Source of the DNA: Actinomycetes bacterium
GTDB taxonomy: Bacteria; Actinomycetota; Acidimicrobiia; Acidimicrobiales; Microtrichaceae
Direction: 5' to 3'
Assembly (NCBI GenBank): GCA_023392475.1
Contig: JAEVZA010000253.1
Coordinates: forward strand, 1-7,352
Length of the DNA stretch: 7,352 nucleotides
Shown here: positions 1 to 6,008 of the stretch, in pieces
Numbering within the stretch: the stretch's first letter is position 1
Layout of the letters: every line of letters starts with the position of its first letter
Translations under genes and position numbers: made by a program
Notes under the pieces: model-generated
The model's input: the letters and a program-made list of their open reading frames with translations, nothing else
What the model was told of the DNA's origin: nothing
Databases searched by the model: none

Positions 1-211
1 CCACCTGCTCGCGCGCCGACTCCACCGCCACCCGCGCGGCCATGCCCTCCTCGTGGATCCGGCCGGGGTCCGCGGGCAGCGGTGTGCCCGACGCCGGATC
101 GAGCACCTCACGCACCGCGGCGAGGGCCGCCGGTCGCAGCGGCGACGTCGACGCGTGGTCGAGGTAGGCCCGTCGTGCCGGCGGCCCGGTCGCCGTGGGG
201 GCGGTCGACAC
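1..211 (-). CDS. Cysteine desulfurase (NifS/IscS type, aminotransferase class V), N-terminal fragment
   Basis: Reading the minus strand from a GTG at 211-209 gives 70 uninterrupted codons running off the left edge. After about 15 low-complexity residues the protein reads YLDHASTSPLRP, then DPGRIHEEG, then a helix VAVESAREQV. This is the N-terminal pattern of PLP-dependent cysteine desulfurases (IscS: YLDYAATTP, then a short Asn/Asp-Pro-Ser/Gly segment, then a helix leading to the PLP region). The enzyme takes sulfur from cysteine as a persulfide for Fe-S clusters or tRNA thiolation. The catalytic Lys and Cys lie outside the window, so the subclass (IscS, SufS, or partner of a tRNA 2-thiolation enzyme) cannot be decided. 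The start lies 4 bases after the stop of the upstream regulator and has no clear ribosome site, so translation is probably coupled. DPGRIHEEG differs from the usual NPSSIH and resembles an actinobacterial variant (from memory). Confidence 0.85.
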   Translation of the reverse strand, partial: MSTAPTATGPPARRAYLDHASTSPLRPAALAAVREVLDPASGTPLPADPGRIHEEGMAARVAVESAREQV

Positions 212-215
212 GGCG

Positions 216-920
216 CTAGTCGTCGACGGCGGTGACGCAGTTCGCGTCGCCGCCCGGGCGCGACGACGTGAGGTCCACGTTCGTCTCGCCGTACAGGGTG
301 CCGAGCATCCCCTTGACCATCCCGCGGTCGACCGCGCAGATCACGGGGTGCTCGACCGCGGCGTCGCCGAACGGGCAGTGGTCGGTGACGATCCGCAGCT
401 TCGTGCCCTCCTTCTCCGCGTGGGCGGCGAAGCCGTGGGCGGAGAGGGCGTCGGCGACGACGTGCAGCGCGGCGCGGAACGACTTCGTCGTCTGGTCGCC
501 CATGGCGGTCGCCATCGTGCGCCCGTACTCGACGCCGACCTCCTCGGCGAGCGACGTCGCCCGGTCGGGGCCGAGCTCGGCGAGCGCCCGGCCGAGCAGC
601 TCGACGAGGACGTCGTCGTGGCGCACCGGCATCTCGAGGCTGACGTCGTCGGTCGCCGTGCGGTACCGCTTCGAGGGCCGGCCCGCGCCGCCCGCGGCCC
701 GCTCCGTGCTGATCTCGAGGTACCCACCCGCCGCCAGCTTGTCCAGGTGGTGGCGGGCGACGTTGGCGTGGAGGTCGAAGCGCTCCGCCACCTCCGACGC
801 GGTCACGCCGGAGGGGTTCTCGTGCGCCATGAGGTAGATCTCACGGCGGGTCGGATCGCCGAACGCCGACGTGATGGCGGTCACGGCCGAGGCGAACTCG
901 GTGGGGCTCAGGGCGGCCAC
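216..920 (-). CDS. SufR-like winged-helix regulator with C-terminal Cys cluster
   Basis: This is a DNA-binding regulator of the ArsR/DeoR-like HTH group. From the GTG at 920 it has 234 residues. The HTH covers roughly residues 15-75 (FGDPTRREIYL, VTASEVAERFDLHANVARHHLDKL, then a wing with GRPSKRY). The C-terminal half holds DHCPFG, VICAVDRG and ANCVTAVDD, giving Cys182-X12-Cys195-X32-Cys228. HCP with Cys-X12-Cys and a final Cys is the arrangement of SufR-type repressors that bind an Fe-S cluster and control sulfur-assembly genes, so cluster binding here is inferred. The cysteine desulfurase gene 4 bases downstream supports this. In-frame GTG codons exist at 962 and 920. Neither has a convincing Shine-Dalgarno. 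The 14 extra residues from 962 are Gly/Pro/Arg-rich, and 920 begins where the folded domain begins, with a TAnnnT hexamer 6 bases upstream suggesting a leaderless transcript, so 920 is preferred. Function could extend beyond Fe-S genes. Confidence 0.8.
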   Translation of the reverse strand: MAALSPTEFASAVTAITSAFGDPTRREIYLMAHENPSGVTASEVAERFDLHANVARHHLDKLAAGGYLEISTERAAGGAGRPSKRYRTATDDVSLEMPVRHDDVLVELLGRALAELGPDRATSLAEEVGVEYGRTMATAMGDQTTKSFRAALHVVADALSAHGFAAHAEKEGTKLRIVTDHCPFGDAAVEHPVICAVDRGMVKGMLGTLYGETNVDLTSSRPGGDANCVTAVDD

Positions 921-926
921 CCCACC

Positions 927-932
927 AGCGTA
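927..932 (-). promoter_or_regulatory. Possible -10 hexamer for a leaderless regulator transcript
   Basis: On the minus strand TACGCT (TAnnnT type) ends 6 bases before the GTG at 920, so transcription would begin at or next to the start codon. No recognisable -35 is seen. This is a weak assignment resting only on spacing. Confidence 0.25.
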
Positions 933-1015
933 CCGGCGCGGTCCTCCGGGCCCCGGTCGCACGGCGGGAGGGTGCGCCGGGCCCGCGGTGGCGTGTCGGG
1001 TTCCCGTGGTCGGCT

Positions 1016-1020
1016 AGGAA
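1016..1020 (+). promoter_or_regulatory. Ribosome binding site deciding the start at 1027
   Basis: AGGAA lies 6 bases before the ATG at 1027, a good Shine-Dalgarno match and spacing. It supports this ATG as the start of the AtzH/HpxZ-like gene. Confidence 0.7.
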
Positions 1021-1026
1021 CGGGCG

Positions 1027-1434
1027 ATGTCCGACGACGCCGCCTGCGAGATCGACCGGCCCGACGTCGTCGCCGAGGTGCGGGCCGCCTTCGAGCGCTA
1101 CGAGCGGGCCCTCCTGGCGAATGACGTCGAGGTCCTGATCGAGCTGTTCTGGGACTCCGACCGCACGGTCCGCTACGGCGTCGACGAGATCCACCACGGC
1201 CACGCCGCGATCGCCGGGTACCGGCGCTCGCAGGCGGCGGCGACCCTGCCCCGCACCCTCCGGGGCACGACGGTGACCGCGTTCGGCGACGACGTCGCCG
1301 TCGTCGACACCGAGTTCCTCCCCGACGGCTCCGACGCCGTCGGCCGCCAGTCGCAGACGTGGGTCCGCACCGGCGCCGGCTGGCGGGTGGCGAGCGCCCA
1401 CGTGTCCTGGCTCGGCGGACGCGCCCCCGCCTGA
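1027..1434 (+). CDS. AtzH/HpxZ-like small NTF2/SnoaL-fold protein (DUF3225 type)
   Basis: A 135-residue protein. A helix (EVRAAFERYERALLANDVEVL) leads to ELFWDSDRTVRYG, then HHGHAAIAGYRR, RTLRGTTVTAFGDDVAVVDTEF, and GRQSQTWVRTGAGWRVASAHVS. The FWDS..TVRYG, GRQSQTWVR and GWR..AAHVS-like blocks are those of the AtzH/HpxZ family, and the length is normal for it. Family knowledge: HpxZ is encoded with oxalurate-degradation genes of purine catabolism; AtzH works beside the AtzE amidohydrolase in cyanuric acid breakdown by bacteria. These proteins have the cone-shaped NTF2 fold and usually accompany an amidase. No amidase is visible here, which is unusual. It is transcribed alone, divergent from the SufR-like gene, and a strong palindrome separates it from the GntR-transporter operon. 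The family call is firm; the substrate or partner is not known. A generic SnoaL-like enzyme is the alternative. Confidence 0.8.
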   Translation: MSDDAACEIDRPDVVAEVRAAFERYERALLANDVEVLIELFWDSDRTVRYGVDEIHHGHAAIAGYRRSQAAATLPRTLRGTTVTAFGDDVAVVDTEFLPDGSDAVGRQSQTWVRTGAGWRVASAHVSWLGGRAPA

Positions 1435-1441
1435 CCGCCCT

Positions 1442-1505
1442 CCGACCCGCTCTGTGATGCACCACCGGGTCGTTCGACCCCGTGGTGCATCACAGAGCGG
1501 GTCGG
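1442..1505. repeat. 64-bp near-perfect inverted repeat (bidirectional terminator or palindromic element)
   Basis: Arms 1442-1472 and 1475-1505 are complementary at 30 of 31 positions; only C1466/C1481 fails to pair. The centre is just TT (1473-1474). The outer arm contains CTCTGTGATGCACCAC and its complement. It begins 8 bases after the stop of the AtzH/HpxZ-like gene. As RNA it would form a very stable hairpin, so transcription termination or 3' end protection is likely, though no T-tract follows. The unusual length and near perfection also suit a dispersed palindromic repeat (REP/MITE-like). One window cannot tell these apart. No target-site duplication is obvious. Confidence 0.85.
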
Positions 1506-1554
1506 CGTGGGGACGGCGGCGGCGCAGCGGGCGGTGTGCGCTGGCGTTCACAGC

Positions 1555-1595
1555 TCCGTAACGGACGGGACCTCCCGGGGAAACGGGCCGTCCGT
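1555..1595 (+). promoter_or_regulatory. TCCGT-A-ACGGA palindrome merging into an 8-bp stem-loop
   Basis: TCCGT (1555-1559), A1560 and ACGGA (1561-1565) form a perfect 11-bp palindrome. ACGGACGG (1561-1568) also pairs perfectly with CCGTCCGT (1588-1595) across a 19-base gap that itself contains GGG-ACCT-CCC. The shared arm means the right half of the small palindrome can pair either way. It may be a binding site for a second regulator or an RNA structure; neither is proven. Confidence 0.35.
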
Positions 1596-1609
1596 AGCGT
1601 CCCGGAGCA

Positions 1610-1633
1610 TGTATCCAGGTCTGTATACAGCTC
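1610..1633 (+). promoter_or_regulatory. Probable GntR/FCD operator over a -10-like box
   Basis: TGTATCCAGGTC (1610-1621) is followed directly by TGTATACAGCTC (1622-1633), a tandem 12-bp repeat with 10 matches. Across the junction CTGTATACAG (1621-1630) is a perfect palindrome. FadR-subfamily GntR proteins usually bind short palindromes with GT and AC half-sites, which fits. TATACA (1624-1629) inside it resembles a -10 hexamer and ends 8 bases before the GTG at 1638, so a bound regulator would block RNA polymerase. Autoregulation is inferred. Confidence 0.55.
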
Positions 1634-1637
1634 GTCG

Positions 1638-2348
1638 GTGGCCGCGGTGAGCGGCCCGACGGTGGCCGGCGCCACCCGCGCCGACCACGCCTACGCCGAG
1701 CTGAAGCGCCGCCTCCTGGCCGGCGAGTTCCCCCTCAACGTGCGCCTCGGCGAGGAGCGGCTGGCCGCCCTCACTGGCGTGTCCCGCACGCCCGTCCGGG
1801 AGGCCCTGCTCCGGCTCCACGCCGAGGGCCTCGTCACGAGGTGGTCCGACGGCGGGTTCCGGCCCGTCGCCCCCGACGTGTCGATGATGCGCCACACCTA
1901 CGAGACCCGGTCGCTGCTGGAGCGGGCGGCGCTGGCGCTGCCCGCGGCGCACGGCACCACCCACGACCGCGCCGCGCTCGAGCTGCTCCACGCCGACTGG
2001 GTCGACCTCCGCGACGAGGCGACCGGCGAGCCCGACCCCGGCTTCGTCACCCTCGACGAGTCGTTCCACGTCTCGCTGGCGGACGCCGCGGGCAACCCCG
2101 TGCTGGCCGATCTCCTCCGCCAGCTGAACGACCGCATCCGGGTGGTGCGGATGCAGGACTTCCTGGTGCCCGGCCGCATCGAGGCGACGGTCGACGAGCA
2201 CCTGGCGATCGTCGACGCGCTCCTCGACGGGCACGCGGAGCGGGCCGACGAGCTGTTCGCCGCGCACATCGGCACCTCGATCGCCGTGGTCGAGGAGCGC
2301 GTGGCGCAGGCGATCACCCGCATGGCCATCGGAGCGGAGGAACCATGA
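1638..2348 (+). CDS. GntR-family transcriptional regulator, FadR subfamily with FCD domain
   Basis: From the GTG at 1638 the protein has 236 residues. A winged helix occupies about 13-77 (ADHAYAELKRRLLAGEF, LGEERLAALTGVSRTPVREALLRLHAEGLV). An all-helical FCD ligand domain covers about 85-225. The FCD metal-site residues appear intact: Asp140 and His144 in LDESFH, His188 in DEHLAI and His210 in AAHIGTS, so a metal-assisted carboxylate or other small-molecule effector is plausible. The reading frame stays open back to 1482, but that part runs through the inverted repeat and is not protein-like. GTG codons at 1638 and 1647 precede the conserved region, and neither has a good Shine-Dalgarno. The TATACA 8 bases before 1638 favours a leaderless start there. 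Its stop overlaps the ATPase start (ATGA), so it is the first gene of the transporter operon and most likely its local regulator. Repressor or activator action cannot be read from sequence. Confidence 0.88.
   Translation: MAAVSGPTVAGATRADHAYAELKRRLLAGEFPLNVRLGEERLAALTGVSRTPVREALLRLHAEGLVTRWSDGGFRPVAPDVSMMRHTYETRSLLERAALALPAAHGTTHDRAALELLHADWVDLRDEATGEPDPGFVTLDESFHVSLADAAGNPVLADLLRQLNDRIRVVRMQDFLVPGRIEATVDEHLAIVDALLDGHAERADELFAAHIGTSIAVVEERVAQAITRMAIGAEEP
2336..2340 (+). promoter_or_regulatory. Ribosome binding site deciding the ATPase start
   Basis: GGAGG lies 4 bases before the ATG at 2345, inside the last codons of the GntR gene. It fixes this ATG as the start even though the frame stays open far upstream. 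Confidence 0.75.
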
Positions 2349-4012
2349 CCACCGAGCTGCACGCCGACCCGACCGACCCTGTGCCCGCGGGCACCGCGGA
2401 CCCGACCGCCGACCCGTCCGCGGGCGCACCCCCCGACCCCGTCGCCGTGCCGGCACGGCTCGAGGTGCGGGGCCTCACCAAGCGGTTCGGCGACCTCGTC
2501 GCCAACGACGACGTCCACCTCGAGGTGGCGGCGGGCGAGGTCCACGCGCTCCTCGGCGAGAACGGCGCCGGCAAGTCCACCCTGATGAAGCTCGTCTACG
2601 GCTCGTACCAGCCGACCGACGGCGAGATCCTCGTCGACGGCGAGGTGCTGGCGGTGTCGTCGCCCGCGGCCGGGCGGGCCGCGGGCATCGGGATGGTGTT
2701 CCAGGACCTGCGGCTGGTCCCCGCCTTCACCGTGGTCGAGAACATCGCGCTCGCCCTGCCGCTGCGCGGCCCCCGCCTGCCCCGCAAGGAGCTGAGCCGC
2801 CGCATCGGGGAGGCCTCGGAGCGCTACGGCCTCGCCGTCGACCCGAAGGCGCTCGTGCGGCACCTGTCGATCGGCGAGCGGCAGCGCGTCGAGATCCTCA
2901 AGGTGCTCATCGCCGGGGCCCGGCTGGTCATCCTCGACGAGCCGACCAGCGTGCTCGCCCCGCAGGAGGTCGAGTCGCTGTTCGGCGCGGTGCGCACGCT
3001 GCGGGCCGAGGGCCTGTCGGTCGTGATCATCACGCACAAGCTCGCCGAGGCCCGGAGCATCGCCGACCGGGTGTCGGTCCTCCGCGGCGGCCGGATGGTG
3101 CTGCAGGGTGCGGACCCGACGACGCTCACCGATCCGGAGCTCATCGAGCACATGGTCGGGATGTCCGTGGCGCCGCTGCCGAAGGAGCGGGTGCCGGTCC
3201 CGGCGAAGGCCGTGCGCGCCCTCGACGTCCAGGACGTCGTGGCCGACGGCGACGACGGGCAGGTCGCGCTGCAGGACGTGACCGTCGAGGTCCGCGCCGG
3301 CGAGCTCGTCGGCGTGGCGGGCATCGCCGGCAACGGCCAGCGCGAGCTGTACGAGGTGGCGCTCGGCATCCGGCCCGTCCGCAGCGGGCGGGTGCTGATG
3401 GCCGGCGAGCCGCTCCTCCGGCCGACCGTCGCGTCGGCGATCGGCGCCGGCGCCGCGGGCGTCCCCGAGGACCCGATCACCGACGCGGTGGTCCCGGGCC
3501 TCTCGGTCGCGGAGCACGTGGCCCTCGACGACCTGCCGGCGTTCCGCAAGGGCCTCGGTGTCGACTGGGGCCGGGTGCAGGACCGGCTCGACGAGCTCGA
3601 CGCCACGACCGGGCTGCAGCTGGCGCCCGGACCGAGGCTGGTGTCGGACCTGTCCGGCGGCAACATCCAACGCGTCATGCTCGCCCGGGCGCTCGGCGAG
3701 CCGCGGTCGCTCGTCGTGGCGGCCTACCCGAGCCGCGGCCTCGACATCGCGAAGACGAGGCGGACGCAGGAGCTGCTCCTCCAACACCGCGCCGCGGGCG
3801 CGGGCGTGCTGCTCATCTCGGAGGACCTCGACGAGCTCCTCGAGCTGTCGGACCGCATCGTGGTGCTCAACGCCGGCCGAGTCGTCGGCGACCTGGACCC
3901 CGCGACGACGGACCGGTACGAGATCGGTGCGCTCATGATCAGCAGCGGGTCGGTGGCCGAGGGCGCCGGGAGCGCCGCCGGCGACGCGTCCCCCGAGGCG
4001 GGTGCGGCATGA
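2345..4012 (+). CDS. ABC importer ATPase with two nucleotide-binding domains (BMP/nucleoside type)
   Basis: A 555-residue cytoplasmic ATPase. After a 35-residue Pro/Asp/Ala-rich leader comes NBD1: Walker A GENGAGKST 71-79, Q-loop Gln120, signature LSIGERQ 174-180, Walker B LVILDE 194-199 and switch His231. NBD2 has GIAGNGQ (326-332) in place of a Walker A with Lys-Ser/Thr, signature LSGGN 436-440, Ala460-Tyr461 where Walker B Asp-Glu should be, and Glu493 for the switch His. So only the site made by NBD1 Walker motifs and the NBD2 signature should hydrolyse ATP. A weak second site is usual in the simple-sugar/nucleoside importers (RbsA, and NupO/YufO of the guanosine system). It starts by ATGA overlap with the regulator and ends by ATGA overlap with permease 1, so expression is coupled. 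The Ala/Gly-rich tail after about 535 has no domain. The importer class is clear; the substrate is not read from this subunit. Confidence 0.95.
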   Translation: MTTELHADPTDPVPAGTADPTADPSAGAPPDPVAVPARLEVRGLTKRFGDLVANDDVHLEVAAGEVHALLGENGAGKSTLMKLVYGSYQPTDGEILVDGEVLAVSSPAAGRAAGIGMVFQDLRLVPAFTVVENIALALPLRGPRLPRKELSRRIGEASERYGLAVDPKALVRHLSIGERQRVEILKVLIAGARLVILDEPTSVLAPQEVESLFGAVRTLRAEGLSVVIITHKLAEARSIADRVSVLRGGRMVLQGADPTTLTDPELIEHMVGMSVAPLPKERVPVPAKAVRALDVQDVVADGDDGQVALQDVTVEVRAGELVGVAGIAGNGQRELYEVALGIRPVRSGRVLMAGEPLLRPTVASAIGAGAAGVPEDPITDAVVPGLSVAEHVALDDLPAFRKGLGVDWGRVQDRLDELDATTGLQLAPGPRLVSDLSGGNIQRVMLARALGEPRSLVVAAYPSRGLDIAKTRRTQELLLQHRAAGAGVLLISEDLDELLELSDRIVVLNAGRVVGDLDPATTDRYEIGALMISSGSVAEGAGSAAGDASPEAGAA

Positions 4013-5094
4013 CCGCCGTCGGCCTCCCCGAGCCCGGGACCCGCGGCCGCCGCATCGCCGAGGCGGGCGTCCGCTGGGTCGTCGCCCTCGGCGGCGCGCT
4101 GGTGGTGTTCGGCGTCGTCATCTGGGTGAAGGGCGTGAACCCGATCGAGGCGTACCAGCAGATGCTGCAGGCGCTGCTGCGGGTGGACTCGGTCAGCGAG
4201 GTGCTGATCAAGGCCACCCCGATCATCCTGGCGGCGCTGGCGGTCGCCGTGCCCGCCCGGGCCGGTCTGACCAACGTGGGTGGCGAGGGTCAGCTCGTCC
4301 TGGGTGGCGTGGCGGCCGCCGGCGTCGTCAACCTCCTCGGCGGTGGCACGCCGATGGCCGTCATGCTCCCGACGATGCTCCTCGCGGCGGCCGCGGCCGG
4401 CGCGCTGTGGGCGGGGATCGCCGGCCTGCTCCGGGAGAGCCTCCGCATCAACGAGGCGGTGACCACGCTCCTCCTCAACTACCTGGCCATCGACCTCATG
4501 TCGTTCCTCATCTACGACGCGTGGAAGGACCCGAACGGCTCCGGCCAGCCGGCGAGCGTGGAGCTCCCGCTCAACGCCCGCCTGCCGCTCATCGGCACGA
4601 GCAAGCTGCACGTCGGGTTCGTGATCGCGGTCGTCGCGACCGGCCTCGTGTGGGCGGTGCTCCGCTACACCACCTGGGGGTTCCGGCTGCGGGTGGTCGG
4701 CGGCAACCCGGAGGCGGCGCGGCGCGCCGGCTACCGGGTCGGCGGGCTGATCATCGGGGCCATGCTCGTCGGCGGCGCGCTGGCCGGCATCGGCGGCTTC
4801 ACCCAGCTCGCCGGCGCCGAGTTCAAGCTGCGCAGCGGCTTCCTCCTCCAGTACGGCTACATCGCCTTCCTGGCGAGCTGGCTCGCCCGCCACAAGCCGG
4901 TGCGGGTCGCCATCGCGTCGATCGTGCTCGCCGCCCTGACCGTCGCGGGCGACAGCCTCCAGATCGACTCGGGGCTCCCCGCGGCGTCCGTGAACATCCT
5001 CATGGCCCTCGTGCTGCTCGCCGTCTTCGGCTGGACCTCCGGCAGCGGCAAGGGCCTCTTCATCCGGCGTCCGACCACGGGGAGCGCGTCATGA
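4009..5094 (+). CDS. ABC importer permease 1 (BPD_transp_2, nucleoside/BMP type)
   Basis: A 361-residue integral membrane protein with about ten hydrophobic segments (roughly 22-41, 68-84, 95-110, 117-140, 150-169, 200-218, 243-268, 278-293, 297-315, 327-341). Conserved family blocks are ARAGLTNVGGEGQLVLGG (83-100), NEAVTTLLLNYLA (148-160) and the cytoplasmic loop GFRLRVVGGNPEAARRAGY (224-242), which should contact the ATPase. These place it with the YufP/NupP-type larger permease of BMP-family importers. It starts by ATGA overlap with the ATPase; a weak GAGG lies 10 bases before the ATG. It ends by ATGA overlap with permease 2. The hydrophilic segment 170-195 (DPNGSGQPASVELPL) is likely extracytoplasmic. 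All family blocks are present, with no sign of truncation. Confidence 0.93.
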   Translation: MTAVGLPEPGTRGRRIAEAGVRWVVALGGALVVFGVVIWVKGVNPIEAYQQMLQALLRVDSVSEVLIKATPIILAALAVAVPARAGLTNVGGEGQLVLGGVAAAGVVNLLGGGTPMAVMLPTMLLAAAAAGALWAGIAGLLRESLRINEAVTTLLLNYLAIDLMSFLIYDAWKDPNGSGQPASVELPLNARLPLIGTSKLHVGFVIAVVATGLVWAVLRYTTWGFRLRVVGGNPEAARRAGYRVGGLIIGAMLVGGALAGIGGFTQLAGAEFKLRSGFLLQYGYIAFLASWLARHKPVRVAIASIVLAALTVAGDSLQIDSGLPAASVNILMALVLLAVFGWTSGSGKGLFIRRPTTGSAS

Positions 5095-6008
5095 ACCTGC
5101 TCACGGAGATCCTCAGCGGCGGCGTCCGCGGCTCCACCTCGATCGCCTACGCGGCGCTCGGAGAGACGGTCTCGGAGCGCGCCGGCGTCGTCAACCTCGG
5201 CACGGAGGGCTGCATGCTCGCCGGTGCCTGCGCCGGCTACGCGCTCGCGGCGCAGTCGGGCAACCCCTGGATCGGTGCGCTCGGCGGGGCGGTGGCGGGC
5301 GGGCTGCTCTCCCTGGTCGTCGCGTTCTTCGTCCTCGCCCGCGGCGCGAACCAGCTGGCCACCGGCCTCGTCGCCCTGTTCCTCGCGCTCGGGCTCACGT
5401 CGCTGTTCGGCGCCGCCTACGTCAGCCAGACCATCACGCCGTTCCGCATCATCGACCTCCCGGTGCTCGGCTCCATCCCGTTCCTCGGGGAGGTGTTCTT
5501 CCAGCAGGACCCGCTGACGTACCTCGTGTACCTGCTGGTGCCGGCGATCTGGTGGCTGCTGTTCCGCAGCCGGTGGGGGCTGCTCCTCCGGGGCGTCGGC
5601 GAGCGCACCGACGTGCTCGCGACGTACGGGCACAAGGTGCTGCCGACGCAGTTCCTCGCCGTCGTGATGGGCGGCATGCTCGCCGGCGTCGGCGGGGCGC
5701 AGCTCTCCACCGCCTACGCCGACGCCTGGTTCGAGAACATGATCCAGGGCCGCGGCTTCATCGCCGTCGCCGTGGTGATCTTCGCCAACCGGCGCCCCGT
5801 GCCGGTCTGGGCGGGCTCGTTCCTCTTCGGCACCGCCCTCGCGCTGTCCCCGGCGCTCCAGTCCCGGGGCTACTCGATCAACCAGTTCGCGCTCCACGCG
5901 ATCCCGTACGCCACGACCATCCTCGCCCTCGTCGTGCTGAGCAAGCGCCAGGCCGAGGACACCCCCGAGGGCCTGCGCAAGGTCTTCGAGCTCTCCCCGG
6001 TGGCCTGA
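5091..6008 (+). CDS. ABC importer permease 2 (BPD_transp_2, nucleoside/BMP type)
   Basis: A 305-residue membrane protein, the shorter partner of the heterodimeric permease (YufQ/NupQ type). Family blocks are SERAGVVNLGTEGCMLAGA (28-46), the coupling loop WGLLLRGVGERTDVLATYG (162-180), and GRGFIAVAVVIFANRRPV (220-237). Hydrophobic segments cover most of 41-110, 140-158, 184-204, 222-252 and 267-284. The ATG at 5091 overlaps the stop of permease 1 and has GGGGAG 6 bases upstream, which selects it over the longer open frame that continues upstream. The C-terminus is short and charged. With permease 1 it should form the translocation pore for the substrate delivered by the lipoprotein encoded next. 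Confidence 0.93.
   Translation: MNLLTEILSGGVRGSTSIAYAALGETVSERAGVVNLGTEGCMLAGACAGYALAAQSGNPWIGALGGAVAGGLLSLVVAFFVLARGANQLATGLVALFLALGLTSLFGAAYVSQTITPFRIIDLPVLGSIPFLGEVFFQQDPLTYLVYLLVPAIWWLLFRSRWGLLLRGVGERTDVLATYGHKVLPTQFLAVVMGGMLAGVGGAQLSTAYADAWFENMIQGRGFIAVAVVIFANRRPVPVWAGSFLFGTALALSPALQSRGYSINQFALHAIPYATTILALVVLSKRQAEDTPEGLRKVFELSPVA

Larger units (their letters stand above)
921..1026. promoter_or_regulatory. Divergent intergenic region between SufR-like regulator and AtzH/HpxZ-like gene
   Basis: These 106 bp separate two divergent genes, so promoters for both should lie here. I see no clear -35/-10 pair for the rightward gene and no long perfect palindrome that would mark a SufR operator. 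Short complementary pieces flank the rightward ribosome site (GTTCC at 1000-1004 with GGAAC at 1017-1021, and CCCGT at 1003-1007 with ACGGG at 1020-1024). They are only 5 bp each and mutually exclusive. Confidence 0.4.
1506..1637 (+). promoter_or_regulatory. Upstream control region of the GntR-transporter operon
   Basis: About 130 bp without a supported protein gene. In order it holds a G-rich stretch, a palindrome TCCGT-A-ACGGA (1555-1565), a stem-loop (1561-1595), and the tandem TGTAT repeat with its perfect palindrome (1610-1633). TTCACA at 1547-1552 resembles a -35 box, but no -10 lies at the right distance. The operon promoter is most likely near the TATACA at 1624-1629. Confidence 0.5.

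Noticed and set aside
1000..1024. Hairpin that would hide the ribosome site of the AtzH/HpxZ-like gene
   Set aside because: Only two competing 5-bp stems with 12-15 base loops are possible; such pairs are common by chance at this GC content.
921..1026. Classic SufR operator palindrome
   Set aside because: No convincing palindrome of the known CAAC...GTTG type or another clear dyad was found in the divergent region.
195..1124. Plus-strand 309-codon open frame across the regulator and the start of the AtzH/HpxZ-like gene
   Set aside because: Its Arg/Gly/Val-rich translation has no recognisable fold, and it is antisense to the HTH/Cys-cluster regulator, whose motifs are clear.
1454..1494. TGTGAT...ATCACA, reminiscent of a CRP-type site
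   Set aside because: The half-sites are far more than the usual 6 bases apart because they are simply opposite arms of the long inverted repeat.
1547..1552. TTCACA as a -35 box
   Set aside because: No acceptable -10 hexamer lies 16-18 bases downstream.
1482..1637. N-terminal extension of the GntR regulator to 1482, starting MVHHRAGRRG
   Set aside because: It begins inside the inverted repeat, and the minus strand gives the same MVHHRAGRR from the other arm. The sequence is not protein-like and it runs through the operator region.
1898..3787. Long minus-strand open frame of 629 codons under the ATPase gene, and a similar 685-codon frame at 4857-6914
   Set aside because: Long antisense frames are expected in very GC-rich coding DNA. 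Their translations are Arg/Gly/Asp/His-rich with no domain pattern, whereas the plus-strand frames carry clear ABC motifs.
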